A stretch of 64,000 bases of DNA from an uncultured Aquimarina sp. (GCA_937958985.1 CALGLV010000006.1:124001-188000), one strand, 5' to 3'; shown: positions 50,807-61,538, counted from the stretch's first letter. Numbers and translations: made by a program. The notes: generated by a model not told the origin, from the sequence alone.

Positions 50807-51556
50807 TTATTTAAATCCCTTTTCTTTTTGCAATTGATCATAGGCCTCTTGAACAGATCTAAATTTATCTTCAGCACCCTTTTGCAAGTGCTTAGGTAAA
50901 TGCTGTAATTTATCTGGATGGTATTTTTTTGCCATTGTTCTATAAGCTTTCTTAATCTCTGAAGCCGTAGCTGATTTCTCAATCTCCAGTATTTTATAGG
51001 CATTATCAGCTTGTTTAAAAAACATCGCTTTAATACTTTCAAAATCTTTATACTGAATTCTAAAAAAACCTGAAATTTCATTAATCTTCCTCAACTCGCT
51101 TTCACTTACGTGACCATCAGAATTAGCGATACCAAACAAAAAGTGAATAATTTGAAGGCGTGATTCATACCTTGTAAACTGAGAAATATAGGTTGTTATT
51201 CTTGCCGTATCTATTTCTCTATTTTTAATAACCTCGTTAAAAGTTCTAAACGTGGCATTTGCTCTCTCCTTACCATAATTAGCAACAAAGTATTTTCTTA
51301 CATAATCCAACTCTACTTGATTCACTTTGCCATCCGCTTTAATTACTAAAGAGGCCAATGACAATAAATTGAGTTCAAAATCTTTTGGAGTTACCTGAGA
51401 TCTGCTACTTGTATTTCTAGTCGACCTTCTAGAAGTACTTGACTTGGATTTCTGAGACAACTGCTCAATAAAATATCCCGCAAAGTAACCAACCATAGCC
51501 CCGTAAAAATTTCGAGTAAAAAACCAACCCGCCACAGCACCAATCCATTTAAACAT
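50807..51556 (-). CDS. TerB-DnaJ (DjlA-like) co-chaperone
   Basis: TerB-like LASLVIKADGKVNQVELDYVRKYF; J domain AYKILEIEKSATASEIKKAYRTMAKKYHPDKLQ. Confidence 0.93.
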   Translation of the reverse strand: MFKWIGAVAGWFFTRNFYGAMVGYFAGYFIEQLSQKSKSSTSRRSTRNTSSRSQVTPKDFELNLLSLASLVIKADGKVNQVELDYVRKYFVANYGKERANATFRTFNEVIKNREIDTARITTYISQFTRYESRLQIIHFLFGIANSDGHVSESELRKINEISGFFRIQYKDFESIKAMFFKQADNAYKILEIEKSATASEIKKAYRTMAKKYHPDKLQHLPKHLQKGAEDKFRSVQEAYDQLQKEKGFK

Positions 51557-51689
51557 ATTTATTTCTTTTTTTGCAAATATAAGTTACTACCACTAATTTT
51601 ATTCCAATTACTAATAACCTGACATAAAGTTAGTGCTTTATCGTATGGAATAGTATTTGTAACTTTGAATTAAATTAAAAAATAAAACT

Positions 51690-52103
51690 ATGTACCCAGA
51701 AGAATTAGTACAACCTATGCGTGCTGACTTAGCCAATTTTGGTTTTGAAGAATTACGCAATGCCGAATCTGTAAATGCTGCCTTAGCAAAATCTGGAACT
51801 ACGTTAGTTGTTGTAAACTCAGTTTGTGGTTGTGCTGCAGCAAATGCACGCCCAGCAGCAAAAATGTCTTTAAAAAACGATAAAAAGCCAACAAATGCAG
51901 TAACAGTATTTGCAGGTGTAGACAAAGAAGCTGTAAATACAGCTAGACAACATATGGTGCCATTTCCACCTTCTTCACCTTGTATCGCTTTGTTTAAAGA
52001 CGGTGAATTAGTACACATGTTAGAGCGTCACCACATTGAAGGAAGACCAGCTGACATGATTGCAGAAAACTTAACTGATGCTTACAACGCACATTGTTCG
52101 TAA
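51690..52103 (+). CDS. BrxA/BrxB family bacilliredoxin
   Basis: MYPEELVQPMRADLANFGFEELRNAESV; CxC active site VVNSVCGCAAANARPA; SPCIALFKDGELVHMLERHHIEG. Confidence 0.94.
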   Translation: MYPEELVQPMRADLANFGFEELRNAESVNAALAKSGTTLVVVNSVCGCAAANARPAAKMSLKNDKKPTNAVTVFAGVDKEAVNTARQHMVPFPPSSPCIALFKDGELVHMLERHHIEGRPADMIAENLTDAYNAHCS

Positions 52104-52123
52104 TTACATCTTTAGTACCACAT

Positions 52124-52150
52124 AAAAAGTCAGAAATGTTCTGACTTTTT
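52124..52150 (+). terminator. Rho-independent terminator
   Basis: aaaaagtcag-aaatgtt-ctgacttttt. Confidence 0.9.
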
Positions 52151-52239
52151 ATGGTTATTGGCGTATTTGTAAGCTGAATAATTGTTCATTTTAAAATAAA
52201 ATTGGAACTTGCATTTTTAAGCCAAAAAAAAGTTTCTGT

Positions 52240-52974
52240 ATGTTTAAAAAGCTCGTAGCAGCAATATTGTCACTAGTGTTTTATCCACTTTTCTTTGGCT
52301 GCTTGTTAGTTTTCCATGCAATACAGGTTATCTGTAAAAATTTTATAGGAAAAAAAACACATAAAAAAAGTGTTGACTTACTAAACTTTTTTTTAATTCG
52401 CTGCTTAAATGTGATGGGAAATCGCACTCAATTTATTAATAAGCAACAAATTCCATCAAACGTACCGTTGTTGTTTGTATCAAATCATCAAAGTATGTTT
52501 GACATTACAATGATTGTTTGGTACATGAGAAAGTTTAGCCCTCACTTTATTTCTAAAAAAGAATTAGGCAAAGGTATACCAAGCATATCATACAACTTAA
52601 GGCACGGAGGTTCTGTTTTAATCGACAGAAACAACAGAAGGCAATCATTACCAGCGTTAATAAATTTTGGAAAAAGACTACACGCGAATAACGAAACTGG
52701 CGTTCTTTTTCCTGAAGGTACTAGAAGCAAAAATGGAACTCCAAAAGAATTTATGGATGGAGGTTTTAAGGTTTTAACAAAAGCCATACCTAATGGTTAC
52801 GTAGTACCTTTGACATTAAATAACAGCTGGAAATTATTACAATGGGGGTATTTTCCTGTAGGTGCATTTAACAAAGTTACCCTAGAAGTGCACCCACCTA
52901 TTAAAATAGCTTCTTTGGAAGTTAGGGAATTGTTAGAAAAAGTAGAAAGCCAAATCAAACAGGCTATAAAATAA
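52240..52974 (+). CDS. 1-acyl-sn-glycerol-3-phosphate acyltransferase (PlsC-like)
   Basis: LLFVSNHQSMFDI (HxxxxD), GVLFPEGTRSKNG. Confidence 0.94.
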   Translation: MFKKLVAAILSLVFYPLFFGCLLVFHAIQVICKNFIGKKTHKKSVDLLNFFLIRCLNVMGNRTQFINKQQIPSNVPLLFVSNHQSMFDITMIVWYMRKFSPHFISKKELGKGIPSISYNLRHGGSVLIDRNNRRQSLPALINFGKRLHANNETGVLFPEGTRSKNGTPKEFMDGGFKVLTKAIPNGYVVPLTLNNSWKLLQWGYFPVGAFNKVTLEVHPPIKIASLEVRELLEKVESQIKQAIK

Positions 52975-52980
52975 AAACAT

Positions 52981-54006
52981 ATGGCATTAGACAATATTCG
53001 TTTAGAAGTGATGAAGCAATTGGAGCGCAAGGTGGATGGCTTTATTGACCAATTCTTGGTTCCTATAGATAAGGTATGGCAGCCTACTGATTTCCTTCCT
53101 GATTCTCAAAATGAAGATACTTTTTTTGACGAAGTAAAAGAATTAAGAGAGCTTGCTAAAGAATTACCTTATGACTTTTGGGTGGTTCTTGTTGGAGATA
53201 CAATCACTGAAGAAGCATTACCAACTTACGAATCTTGGTTAATGGATGTAGAAGGTATTAACCAACACGAAAAAAACAGTGAATTTGGCGCCGAAGGCGG
53301 CGGTAATGGTTGGTCTAAATGGGTGCGCTATTGGACTGGTGAAGAAAATAGACACGGTGACGTGCTTAACAAATACTTATACTTATCGGGTAGAGTAGAT
53401 ATGATCGAAATTGAACGCACCACTCAACACTTAATTTCCGATGGTTTTGATATCGGTACCGATCGTGATCCTTATAAAAACTTTGTATATACTAGTTTTC
53501 AAGAATTAGCCACAAATATTTCACATAATAGAGTAGCTAAATTAGCTAGGGGGTATTCTAACAAACCTTTATCTAAAATGTGTAAAATCATTGCAGGAGA
53601 CGAAATGAGGCACTTTAATGCCTATAGTACTTTCGTTGATGAAATTTTCAAATTAGACCCTAGTGAAATGATGATTGCTTTTTCTGATATGATGAGAAAC
53701 AAAATTATTATGCCTGCTCATTTTTTAAGAGAAACAGGTCAAGCTATAGGAGCTAAATTTGATGAATTTTCTGTATCTGCTCAAAAAATAGGCGTGTACA
53801 CCTCTCAAGATTATATTGACATAATGCAACGTTTAATCGTAAAATGGGATATCGCAAACGTAAACGACCTTAACGATAAAGCAGAAAAAGCCCGTGATTT
53901 TGTAATGAAATTACCTGCACGTATGCAACGCATTAGTGAACGTTTAGTTTTACCAGACGAAACAGAACAGTTTTCATGGGTTAACCCTGCTGTAGTTGCT
54001 AAATAA
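52981..54006 (+). CDS. Acyl-ACP desaturase (stearoyl-ACP desaturase-like)
   Basis: DFWVVLVGDTITEEALPTYESW, WTGEENRHGDVLNKYLYLSG, AGDEMRHFNAY di-iron motifs. Confidence 0.92.
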   Translation: MALDNIRLEVMKQLERKVDGFIDQFLVPIDKVWQPTDFLPDSQNEDTFFDEVKELRELAKELPYDFWVVLVGDTITEEALPTYESWLMDVEGINQHEKNSEFGAEGGGNGWSKWVRYWTGEENRHGDVLNKYLYLSGRVDMIEIERTTQHLISDGFDIGTDRDPYKNFVYTSFQELATNISHNRVAKLARGYSNKPLSKMCKIIAGDEMRHFNAYSTFVDEIFKLDPSEMMIAFSDMMRNKIIMPAHFLRETGQAIGAKFDEFSVSAQKIGVYTSQDYIDIMQRLIVKWDIANVNDLNDKAEKARDFVMKLPARMQRISERLVLPDETEQFSWVNPAVVAK

Positions 54007-54020
54007 TTAGCAACTACAAC

Positions 54021-54671
54021 ATGGATAATACACTTATTACAAACACTATTACTTTTGTTAAGCAGGAATTAGCTAATGCCGAAGGTGGACATGATTGGTT
54101 TCATATAGAGCGCGTATATAATAATGCACTACTCATAAGCAAAACAGAAACTGTAGACCTTCTAGTGGTTCAATTAGCCGCTTTACTACATGATATTGCT
54201 GATTCTAAGTTTCACCATGGCGACGAAACTATTGGACCTCAAAAAGCCGAATTATTTTTAAAATCTCAAGATGTTGAAATAACTACTATTAACCATGTGG
54301 TTGCTATTATCAAACATGTATCTTTTAAGGGAGGAAATTTTAAAAGGAAATTTACATCAAACGAACTTGATGTGGTTCAAGACGCAGACCGATTAGATGC
54401 CATAGGTGCTGTAGGCATTGCACGAACTTTTAATTATGGAGGCTATAAAAACAGGGCTATTTATGATCCCTCGATACCTCCGAAACTCAACATGACTAAA
54501 GAAGAGTATAAGTCTTCAACAGCCCCTACAATTAATCATTTTTACGAAAAACTTTTACTGCTTTCTGATAAAATGAATACTATTACTGCTAAAGAAATCG
54601 CTAAGAAAAGACATGATTTTATGGAGTTGTTCTTAAAACAATTTTATGCTGAATGGAATGGAAATGCTTAA
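54021..54671 (+). CDS. HD domain phosphohydrolase
   Basis: GGHDWFHIERVYNNAL, LAALLHDIADSKFH, VVQDADRLDAIGAVGIARTF. Confidence 0.93.
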   Translation: MDNTLITNTITFVKQELANAEGGHDWFHIERVYNNALLISKTETVDLLVVQLAALLHDIADSKFHHGDETIGPQKAELFLKSQDVEITTINHVVAIIKHVSFKGGNFKRKFTSNELDVVQDADRLDAIGAVGIARTFNYGGYKNRAIYDPSIPPKLNMTKEEYKSSTAPTINHFYEKLLLLSDKMNTITAKEIAKKRHDFMELFLKQFYAEWNGNA

Positions 54672-54672
54672 C

Positions 54673-56031
54673 CTAATAGGCTTTATCCTGACCCTTAAAA
54701 AGAATAATTATGGTATCAAAAATTATCTTCATATCTAAAGAAAAAGACCAATTTTCAATATAAAAAATATCATATTTTATACGATTAATAATATCTTCAT
54801 CAGACTTAATTTCTCCTCTAAAACCTTTAACCTGAGCTAAACCTGTTATTCCAGGACGTACCGAATGACGAAATACGAATTGATATTTATCTATTTTTTT
54901 TGCATAAGCATCCGTATACCTAGGCATATGAGGACGTGGTCCAACAATAGACATATCTCCTTTTAATACATTTACAAACTGCGGTAATTCATCTATACTT
55001 GTTCTTCTTAAAAAGCGTCCGATCTTTGTAACTCGATCATCCTCTTCCGAAACATGTAACCGCTCTACACTACCAGGCTTCCTCAAAGACCTAAATTTAT
55101 AGCACTTAAACTGCTTATAATTAGCTCCATTCCTTTGGTGAATAAAAAACAACGGCCCTTTACTCTCAAACTTTATTAAAAAATACAATATCGGAGTTAA
55201 CCAAGATAAAATTCCTAGAATAATTACAACAGAAAAAATAATATCTAAAGCCCTTTTCAAAACAATATTAACCGTACTGTGTAACGGCATTTTAGGTACT
55301 GAAAACACAGGTATATAATCGTAATAATCTGTTTTCATATTAGCTACCGGCAACCTTTGAACATTTGGAATGAATTTCAAAACTATCCCACTAGACTCAC
55401 AATAATCTACTATCTCATTAATTTGAGGATTGGAAGTTTCATACAAAGCACAATAAACCTCATCAATCCTGTTATCTTTCAAAAAATCAATTCCTTTTAC
55501 TAAATCGTTCTCGGAATTGTCAGAAAAAACACCCTTAAGTTGATAACCTAGATTCTTTTTTGAATTGAAAAAATGAATCAATTCTTTTGTAGGCTTTGAA
55601 TTCCCAAAAACAAGTACCCGCCTACTATTTCCGCCGAAACTTAAACGGTATTTTTTTAACGCGTAATAAACTGCAAATTTCAATATTCCTACAGTAAAAA
55701 CAACACTAGAAACATAGCCTAATAAAACAGGCGTTGATACTGGTCGGTAACTTAATACTCCAAATAAAGAAAACAAAATAAAAACAAACAACACCCATTG
55801 TTTAAGAATGAGTCCTAATATTTGTACTACAGATGTAAACCTATACACATTATAAAAACCTATAATCAAACTAATTACAATCCAACCAATTAATATATAT
55901 CCATAAAAAAAAGGCTCTAAAATATCTGAAGCAAGTAACCACGTAAAAAAGATAACAATCCACAAATCAAAACCAATAATTAGCGGACGTATTAAGAAAG
56001 AATATCCTTTTTGAGCTTGTTGTTGAATCAT
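54673..56031 (-). CDS. Undecaprenyl-phosphate sugar transferase (WbaP/WcaJ-like)
   Basis: KRALDIIFSVVIILGILSWLTPI, FRSLRKPG, RTSIDELPQFVNVLKGDMSIVGPRPHMP. Confidence 0.95.
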   Translation of the reverse strand: MIQQQAQKGYSFLIRPLIIGFDLWIVIFFTWLLASDILEPFFYGYILIGWIVISLIIGFYNVYRFTSVVQILGLILKQWVLFVFILFSLFGVLSYRPVSTPVLLGYVSSVVFTVGILKFAVYYALKKYRLSFGGNSRRVLVFGNSKPTKELIHFFNSKKNLGYQLKGVFSDNSENDLVKGIDFLKDNRIDEVYCALYETSNPQINEIVDYCESSGIVLKFIPNVQRLPVANMKTDYYDYIPVFSVPKMPLHSTVNIVLKRALDIIFSVVIILGILSWLTPILYFLIKFESKGPLFFIHQRNGANYKQFKCYKFRSLRKPGSVERLHVSEEDDRVTKIGRFLRRTSIDELPQFVNVLKGDMSIVGPRPHMPRYTDAYAKKIDKYQFVFRHSVRPGITGLAQVKGFRGEIKSDEDIINRIKYDIFYIENWSFSLDMKIIFDTIIILFKGQDKAY

Positions 56032-56034
56032 GAG

Positions 56035-57030
56035 TTATTTAATATAATCTCCAAATGTTTTGTGATCAGTAGCGTACCATTTTTCTTCCGGAAGGGCTTT
56101 AAAATAGTTTAATGTTTGTTCCAAACCAAAAGCACGATCTATTTTCGGTTCCCAATTTAATATTTTTTTAGCCAAGCTAATATCAGGTCTTCTTTGCAAA
56201 GGATCATCAGCAGGCAAATCTTTAAAAATTACCTTTTGATTAGTCCCTGTTAACTTAATTATTTCATCTGCAAATTCTCTAATCGTAATTTCTGAAGGGT
56301 TTCCAATATTGACTGGCTGTGAATATTCGGATTTTAACAATCTATACAAACCTTCAACTTGGTCACTTATATAACAAAATGAGCGTGTTTGAGACCCGTC
56401 ACCAAAAACAGTGAGATCTTCACCTCTTAGAGCTTGACCTATAAATGCTGGTATTACTCTGCCATCATTTAATCGCATACGCGGACCATAGGTATTGAAT
56501 ATACGTGCTATCCTTACGGGTACTTTATGAAAAGTATGGTAAGCCATAGTCATTGCTTCTTGAAATCGCTTAGCCTCATCATATACACCTCTAGGGCCTA
56601 CGGAATTTACATTCCCGTAATAATTTTCGGTCTGCGGATGCACTAACGGGTCTCCGTATACCTCGCTAGTAGATGCTATTAACATTGTTGCTCCTTTTGC
56701 CAATGCTAATCCTAAGCAATTATGCGTACCCAACGAACCTACTTTTAATGTTTGAATAGGTATTTTCAGGTAATCGATTGGACTTGCTGGTGATGCAAAA
56801 TGAAGTATGTAATCTAGATTTTCATCAATAGTTATATGCTCGCAAATATCATGTTCAATAAAACTAAAGTTTGGATGTGCTTCCAAATGTTTTAGATTAT
56901 CAAAATCACCTGTAATAAAATTGTCCATCCCGATGACATGATAGCCTTCCTTAATAAACTTATCACACAAATGAGAACCTAAGAAGCCTGCCGCTCCTGT
57001 TATTAGTACTCGTTGTTTTACTTTAGACAT
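56035..57030 (-). CDS. UDP-glucuronate decarboxylase-like NAD-dependent epimerase
   Basis: [53 protein letters not shown]. Confidence 0.92.
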   Translation of the reverse strand: MSKVKQRVLITGAAGFLGSHLCDKFIKEGYHVIGMDNFITGDFDNLKHLEAHPNFSFIEHDICEHITIDENLDYILHFASPASPIDYLKIPIQTLKVGSLGTHNCLGLALAKGATMLIASTSEVYGDPLVHPQTENYYGNVNSVGPRGVYDEAKRFQEAMTMAYHTFHKVPVRIARIFNTYGPRMRLNDGRVIPAFIGQALRGEDLTVFGDGSQTRSFCYISDQVEGLYRLLKSEYSQPVNIGNPSEITIREFADEIIKLTGTNQKVIFKDLPADDPLQRRPDISLAKKILNWEPKIDRAFGLEQTLNYFKALPEEKWYATDHKTFGDYIK

Positions 57031-57084
57031 ATTCTTTTTAATAATCCGTATTTACTGAAATTAAGCTTCTAAAATCACAAACTA

Positions 57085-58761
57085 CTATTTAGTTTCCAAT
57101 ATTTGCTCAATAATCTTTTTTGTAATTATATAAGTAGGCTTAACACCTGTTGTACCTAACCCTCCCGAAGCTAGGGTACTTCCTGTCTCCAAAGGATTAT
57201 CGGAAGCATAATACGCATAACGTACTGCAACATCATTTCGAATACTTTTCCTAATTTTTGAAGCTGCTTGAATAGCTTTTTGATAATGAGCTCCTTCCAT
57301 TTCCAAACCTATAACGCCCCACGTAGATTCGTGAAAAAAGCTAAGCAACTCCCTATTTTGAAGCGAAGTGCCTAATACCGTAACCATACTTCCATCAAAA
57401 CATTTTAACAAATCACTGTCTTCAAAATCGGTTGCTTTTAATTGATTCTCGAAAGGATAATTACCTGCTGTCCCCTCCAAAATATGAGCCGAAGGAATCA
57501 TTATATCTCCTTTATCTCCGCATAAAATACCTGCTTTACCCATAATTGATATAGAGCTTACATTCATATAAAATAACGTTTCCTCAGCTACCTCATATGG
57601 CTTAAGCAACTCATCCATTGCACCGTAAGCTTGTTCACCAAATGCATAATCCATCACTAAAACTACTGGCGCTTCTTCTTTTCCAAAAGTAGGTAAGTGT
57701 GTTATTTTAGCCGTATCGAAAATTTGCATATTTATATGGGAGCTACTACCATCTTTAATATCACCCATTCCATTTTTTAAAGCATAAGCCTGTACTTTTT
57801 TGCGCAAAGCCTTATTATCATCATCGCTTAGTATTTTATACAAATCCATTGGTGTAGCCTTTGGATATTCTTTTCCAAGCACTTTTTTAGCAAAAAATGT
57901 ATTCATTACACTATGCATGTTCGAACTTATAATATGCAACGGACGCTTTGCTAGCTTAAGATCATATAGATACTTTTTTGCTTGCTGTGCCCAAACTGCG
58001 CTATAAATATGGTGACCAATGCGCTCCCTTAAAACAGGGCTAAAAGTAATTTCTCGTTTCTTCCCTTCATTCTCGTCTTGAAAAGCTATTTTCCCTAACC
58101 AATAAACTACATGTAGTAACCGATCTGGGTTGGTAGCACTTCCAAATTTAGGGTACACCTCAACAACTTCTTGAAAGCTTCTTCCTAATATATATGCCAA
58201 ATGTGACATCGCAATATCACGATCTTTTTCAGTTAGCTCGCCTTTCTCAACAAAAGAAACCACCTTTTTCCAATCGCGTTTTAAACTCCTATCTTCTTCT
58301 GTATGTATTCGTTTTCTGATTTTTTCAGATTCGATGTACATAAAGGTCAAATGCGTTAAAATATCGTAAATCTCAGAACGTCCACGAGTAATTTCAATGT
58401 TCATTTGGTCAGCATCGACTCGGTAACAATTTCTTCTCCTTTTTTTTGGAACTATTATCTTAAAGTGAGCATTCTTATACCCCTCCTCGCTTGTTAAACT
58501 TACAAATCGACATTCCTCAATTCCTTCAGGCAAACGCTCTAAAACATAAAGCATTCCATTTAACTCTACTTTATCTTCATTAAGCGAACCATAAATCTCT
58601 GGACACAATACTAAAAGAGCTTCTCTCAATATTTCGCCAGAAACCCCCATAGGGTTATAAAAACCTCTATTAAACAAATGGCGCATCCCAACATACAAAC
58701 GCTCAATAGCATTTGTACTTTCTTGGGCTCTGGTTTGCTTATTATTTAAAAAATCTTCCAT
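57085..58761 (-). CDS. DUF6909-like protein with nucleoside-phosphorylase-like C-terminal motif
   Basis: Long conserved-looking ORF; C-terminal VTVLGTSLQNRELL...WGVIGLEMEGAHYQKAIQAA resembles the EMEG motif of the PNP/UDP family. DUF number from memory. Confidence 0.65.
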   Translation of the reverse strand: MEDFLNNKQTRAQESTNAIERLYVGMRHLFNRGFYNPMGVSGEILREALLVLCPEIYGSLNEDKVELNGMLYVLERLPEGIEECRFVSLTSEEGYKNAHFKIIVPKKRRRNCYRVDADQMNIEITRGRSEIYDILTHLTFMYIESEKIRKRIHTEEDRSLKRDWKKVVSFVEKGELTEKDRDIAMSHLAYILGRSFQEVVEVYPKFGSATNPDRLLHVVYWLGKIAFQDENEGKKREITFSPVLRERIGHHIYSAVWAQQAKKYLYDLKLAKRPLHIISSNMHSVMNTFFAKKVLGKEYPKATPMDLYKILSDDDNKALRKKVQAYALKNGMGDIKDGSSSHINMQIFDTAKITHLPTFGKEEAPVVLVMDYAFGEQAYGAMDELLKPYEVAEETLFYMNVSSISIMGKAGILCGDKGDIMIPSAHILEGTAGNYPFENQLKATDFEDSDLLKCFDGSMVTVLGTSLQNRELLSFFHESTWGVIGLEMEGAHYQKAIQAASKIRKSIRNDVAVRYAYYASDNPLETGSTLASGGLGTTGVKPTYIITKKIIEQILETK

Positions 58762-60254
58762 TACACAATATAAGTTTTAAGCGCTTCTGCTATTTTTCGA
58801 TCGTTAGATAATCTAGGTAATTTATTTTGCCCTCCTAATTTACCAATTGATTTCATATAATTAGTAAATCCATTTGGTGTTATTGGAGTTATTTTTAATG
58901 GTTTTAAAATATTTCCGGTAATTAAATCATTATAATACGAATTCTGAAGCCTTAGTTTCTCATCTAGAAAAAGCGCTAATTTTTCAATATCACGAGGAGA
59001 GTTTTGGAACTCAATAAACCACTCGTGATAAGGCAAACCATTTTCTGGATTAACTTGCGGTGCAACGGTAAATTCCTGAATTATATCATTCGTAATTTCT
59101 AGTGCTTGTTGCATGGCTTCTTCAACTTCTTTACCAATAACATGCTCGCCAAATGCAGATATAAAATGTTTAATTCTACCCGAAACTACAACTCTATATG
59201 GCTCGGTACTTGTAAACTGTACGGTATCACCAATATTATAACACCATAAGCCGGCATTTGTAGATATTAGCATCACATAATTAACCCCCAATTCCACATC
59301 TCCAATGGTAATTCGCTTGGGGTTTTCGTCAAAAAAAGTATCTGCTTTTACAAATTCATAAAAAATTCCCGAATTTAAACGCAGCAACATCCCCATTTCT
59401 GTTTGGGAATCTTGAAATGCAAAAAAACCTTCAGAAGCTGGGTAGAGCTCAATACTCGGCACTGATTTACCTATCAGTTTTTCAAAAATTGGTCGGTAAG
59501 GTTCATAGTTTACGCCTCCATAAATAAACAAGTTGAAATCAGGAAAAACCTCTTTTATTTGCTTGCCTGTTGTTTCAACAATACGTTCAAAATACATTTG
59601 AACCCATGGAGGGATTCCGCTTATTATACCCATATTTTCTGGCAGGGTTTCTTCAATAATAGCATCTATTTTTCGCTCCCAATCGTCAATGCAATTGGTT
59701 TGCCAACTTGGCAATCTATTTTTTTGCAAATATTTAGGCACATAATGTGCTACAATACCTGATAACCTTCCTAAATTTACTCCATTTTTAGGAGTTAATT
59801 CGGGGCTACCTTGTAAAAAAATCATTTTATGATCTACAAATTCTGATTTCCCTGTTTCCGCTATATAACTTAGAATAGCATTTCTTGCGCCTTTTATATG
59901 AGTTGGCATAGAATCCTTTGTTAAAGGAATGTATTTAGCGCCACTTGTGGTTCCTGAAGTTTTAGCAAAATATAAAGGCTTACCAGGCCAAAGTATATCC
60001 TCATCTCCATTTACAACTTTATCTACATAAGGCCGTAAAGCTTCATAATCTCTTATTGGCACCCTTTTTTGAAAATCCGAATAGGAATGTATGCCCGAAA
60101 AATCATGATCCGTTCCGAAAACAGTACCCGAGGCTTTGTTTATTAATTCGTCGAAAACTTTTTGCTGAGTTTCAACAGGCTTCGAAGACCATTTTTTAAT
60201 TTGTAGCGCTATAATTTTAGCGAAAATTTGTGCTGCTTTTGCTTTTAACGACAT
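58761..60254 (-). CDS. GH3 family protein (GH3 auxin-responsive promoter family)
   Basis: YFAKTSGTTSGAKYIPLTKDSM, YPASEGFFAFQ, ALWCYNIGDTVQFT-like region (GLWCYNIGDTVQFT). Confidence 0.9.
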   Translation of the reverse strand: MSLKAKAAQIFAKIIALQIKKWSSKPVETQQKVFDELINKASGTVFGTDHDFSGIHSYSDFQKRVPIRDYEALRPYVDKVVNGDEDILWPGKPLYFAKTSGTTSGAKYIPLTKDSMPTHIKGARNAILSYIAETGKSEFVDHKMIFLQGSPELTPKNGVNLGRLSGIVAHYVPKYLQKNRLPSWQTNCIDDWERKIDAIIEETLPENMGIISGIPPWVQMYFERIVETTGKQIKEVFPDFNLFIYGGVNYEPYRPIFEKLIGKSVPSIELYPASEGFFAFQDSQTEMGMLLRLNSGIFYEFVKADTFFDENPKRITIGDVELGVNYVMLISTNAGLWCYNIGDTVQFTSTEPYRVVVSGRIKHFISAFGEHVIGKEVEEAMQQALEITNDIIQEFTVAPQVNPENGLPYHEWFIEFQNSPRDIEKLALFLDEKLRLQNSYYNDLITGNILKPLKITPITPNGFTNYMKSIGKLGGQNKLPRLSNDRKIAEALKTYIV

Positions 60255-60257
60255 CGT

Positions 60258-61139
60258 TTATTTTTCAAAATCTATAAACTTGAGTGGATCAAGCGCCTTT
60301 CCGTTATCCCACAACTCAAAATGCAAATGTGTACCCGTACTCAACTCGCCTGCTGAACCCGCAAATGCAATTACCTCGCCAGCCGTAACATGCTCGCCTT
60401 GTAATTTAGTGAGTTTTGAGTTATGCTTGTACACTGATGTTAAGCCCGATTTATGTTTTAAAATTAGCACATAACCTACATCTGGTGTCCATTCTGAATA
60501 AATCACCACTCCTGTAGATGCTGCCTTTATAGGTGTATTCTTAGGCACAGCAATATCAACGGCATAATGTTTTTCTTTAAAATTAAACCTACTGGTAATT
60601 GATCCCTTTACAGGAGGAAAAAATAAATAGTCCGTTTTAAAATCTGTTCCATTTTGGACACTATATTTTTCAATTTTATCTACTTCTTTTCGCAATTCTA
60701 ATTCTTGTACAGAAGGGTTTAGCCTTGCATTCTTAACATCCAAAGCAATAGTCGATTTAGTAGAATCTATATTAAAATTTTTTGCTTTTATATCGCCTTT
60801 AAGTACCTTTTTAATAGATTCATAAAATTGCTCTTTCCCTGAAATTTCTATGAATAAAGAATCTGTTTTATACACCAAATCATTAGCCTGTGAAGTTAAT
60901 TTTGTTGATGAATATCCTGGAATATATTCTCTGAGAGAAGTAAAGGCTATTAAAAGTACCGTACTAATTATTAAGAGCAAAGAACTCACAAAAAAAAGCA
61001 CAAAAACATTAAGCCGAGTTAGCTTGAATGAAACTTGTTCTTCAAATGTATTTTCGTTTAGTATTACTAAGCGGTATTTACTTACCAACTTATCTACAAA
61101 CGTTCTTTTTTTTGTTATTTTATTTTTCATATCAAGCAA
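60258..61139 (-). CDS. M23 family metallopeptidase (membrane-anchored)
   Basis: N-terminal TM; ITSRFNFKEKHYAVDIAVPKNTPIKAASTGVV, GTHLHFELWDNGKALDP. Confidence 0.94.
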   Translation of the reverse strand: MLDMKNKITKKRTFVDKLVSKYRLVILNENTFEEQVSFKLTRLNVFVLFFVSSLLLIISTVLLIAFTSLREYIPGYSSTKLTSQANDLVYKTDSLFIEISGKEQFYESIKKVLKGDIKAKNFNIDSTKSTIALDVKNARLNPSVQELELRKEVDKIEKYSVQNGTDFKTDYLFFPPVKGSITSRFNFKEKHYAVDIAVPKNTPIKAASTGVVIYSEWTPDVGYVLILKHKSGLTSVYKHNSKLTKLQGEHVTAGEVIAFAGSAGELSTGTHLHFELWDNGKALDPLKFIDFEK

Positions 61140-61234
61140 TTACAAATATAAGTTTTTTTGCTTTTTGTTACCGTTAATTAGATCTAAAGGCTATTAAAAA
61201 ACGAAGTAATAACCGAGTTATTCTTATTTCTTAG

Positions 61235-61242
61235 TAACTTTG
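61235..61242 (+). promoter_or_regulatory. -7 box (TAACTTTG) upstream of tatA
   Basis: Matches TAnnTTTG. Confidence 0.45.
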
Positions 61243-61294
61243 TAACATATTTACTCAAATCTTAAAAAAAGATTTGAAAATCAATTACTATATT

Positions 61295-61486
61295 ATGACA
61301 ACTTACAATATGTTTTTAGCGATTGGACCTCAGCAAATAGTTATTGTTTTGGTAGTAGTTTTACTTCTTTTTGGAGGCAGAAAAATACCTGAATTAATGC
61401 GTGGACTTGGTAGCGGTATTAAAGAATTTAAAAATGCTGCTAAAGAAGATGATGACGACCAAGAAGAACCTAAAATAGATAAATAG
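61295..61486 (+). CDS. tatA: Twin-arginine translocase subunit TatA/E
   Basis: [38 protein letters not shown]. Track start 61274 is a TTG; ATG 61295 preferred. Confidence 0.93.
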   Translation: MTTYNMFLAIGPQQIVIVLVVVLLLFGGRKIPELMRGLGSGIKEFKNAAKEDDDDQEEPKIDK

Positions 61487-61495
61487 CATATAAAA

Positions 61496-61538
61496 AATTA
61501 AGCCTCAATAAGTATACTTATTGAGGCTTAATTTTTTA
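61496..61538. terminator. Bidirectional terminator between tatA and tex
   Basis: aaaattaagcctcaataagtatacttattgaggcttaatttttt. Confidence 0.92.

Noticed and set aside
50746-51081. 111-aa minus ORF overlapping the DnaJ/TerB gene
   Set aside because: Same-strand, alternate frame of a clear J-domain gene and runs through the bidirectional terminator.
51638-52018. 126-aa minus ORF over the bacilliredoxin gene
   Set aside because: Antisense to a strongly supported BrxA/B protein.
60850-61197. 115-aa plus ORF antisense to the M23 peptidase
   Set aside because: Overlaps the N-terminal TM of the peptidase on the other strand; translation has no domain features.
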